Positions 59,672-59,783 of a DNA stretch of 59,783 bases are shown here, piece after piece. Made by a program: the position numbers and the translations under genes. Each line of letters starts with the position of its first letter. The first letter of the stretch is position 1. The DNA is from an uncultured Bacteroidales bacterium. GTDB taxonomy: Bacteria > Bacteroidota > Bacteroidia > Bacteroidales > Bacteroidaceae. The notes beneath the pieces are model-generated. The model saw only the letters and a list, made by a program, of their open reading frames with translations, did no database searches and had not been told where the DNA came from. The stretch spans positions 1-59,783 of the forward strand of contig CACZBX010000011.1 of assembly GCA_902779535.1 (NCBI GenBank). The letters are read 5' to 3'.

Positions 59672-59699
59672 TTTCTTCTTTGCACGAGCAAAGAAGAAA
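59672..59699. terminator. Terminator-like hairpin at right edge
   Basis: 12-bp perfect stem (TTTCTTCTTTGC with its complement) with loop ACGA. It may end transcription from either side; the flanking gene on the right is outside the window. Confidence 0.5.
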
Positions 59700-59783
59700 C
59701 CGAACCAAAGAAGAAATCTCATGCCAATGAGTGCAGAATCAAGCTTGCTTGAATTCTGCCGAATGCAGCTGAGATTCATGTAA

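Noticed and set aside
59404-59752. Several overlapping open frames giving peptides such as CGSATRADNISA and GITNPRG
   Set aside because: They are readings of the hairpin repeat in many frames on both strands. The same peptides appear at 55156-55410, and no start, signal or codon pattern supports a gene.

Overview
The window looks like chromosome of an anaerobic gut-type Bacteroidales bacterium, most likely Parabacteroides or a close relative (the genus is inference). The support is a SusC/SusD pair, a MeaB GTPase, DUF349, DUF5683 and DUF5695 proteins, Bacteroidota-type promoters (TTTG, 19-22 bp, TAnnTTTG) in front of many genes, and weak or absent Shine-Dalgarno sequences. Gene density is high and most of the window is housekeeping.

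Layout. 1-3180 (minus): chromosome partition operon parA-parB-DUF5683-mltD, the last cut by the window edge. 3429-5358 (plus): surE-lpxB. 5329-8505 (minus): rsfS-ftsH-cdsA, with cdsA and lpxB overlapping tail to tail. 8655-8725: tRNA-Gln(CUG) with its own promoter and terminator. 8849-13053 (minus): a DUF349 protein and the ksgA-mgtE pair. 13136-15597 (plus): a YbhN-like membrane protein coupled to pepD. 15856-21219: envelope carbohydrate genes (GH105, an alkaline-phosphatase-fold lipoprotein, a DUF5695 protein). 21279-25120 (minus): compact fructan operon of GH32, sugar MFS importer and fructokinase. 25305-25952: MntA/HepT toxin-antitoxin pair whose toxin gene is frameshifted. 26037-36074: rpmH, efp, a glycosyltransferase, radC, sufT-lpxH, pta-ackA, folP-cdaA, murF and an SDR. 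36235-41994: a 1919-residue alpha-2-macroglobulin-like protein.

The most interesting block is 42062-54654, all on the minus strand. It contains SusC-SusD, a cytosolic Gfo/Idh/MocA dehydrogenase, and a five-gene operon. The operon encodes a tetraheme NapC/NrfH-type cytochrome fused to a SUMF1-type domain, a Tat-exported Gfo/Idh/MocA dehydrogenase, an exported TIM-barrel lipoprotein, and ResB-CcsA for heme attachment. No glycoside hydrolase or polysaccharide lyase lies in the block. I infer an uptake locus that processes sugars or glycosides by oxidation, with an electron-transfer arm in the envelope. A SusCD locus that carries its own cytochrome and heme ligation machinery would be unusual.

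A gene-poor stretch (54655-56417) and the right edge (59440-59783) carry a dispersed repeat made of up to four consecutive hairpins. Smaller dispersed motifs recur at 15.7, 42.0, 55.6 and 59.6 kb. The window ends with a putative lipoprotein, a DUF1573 protein and meaB.
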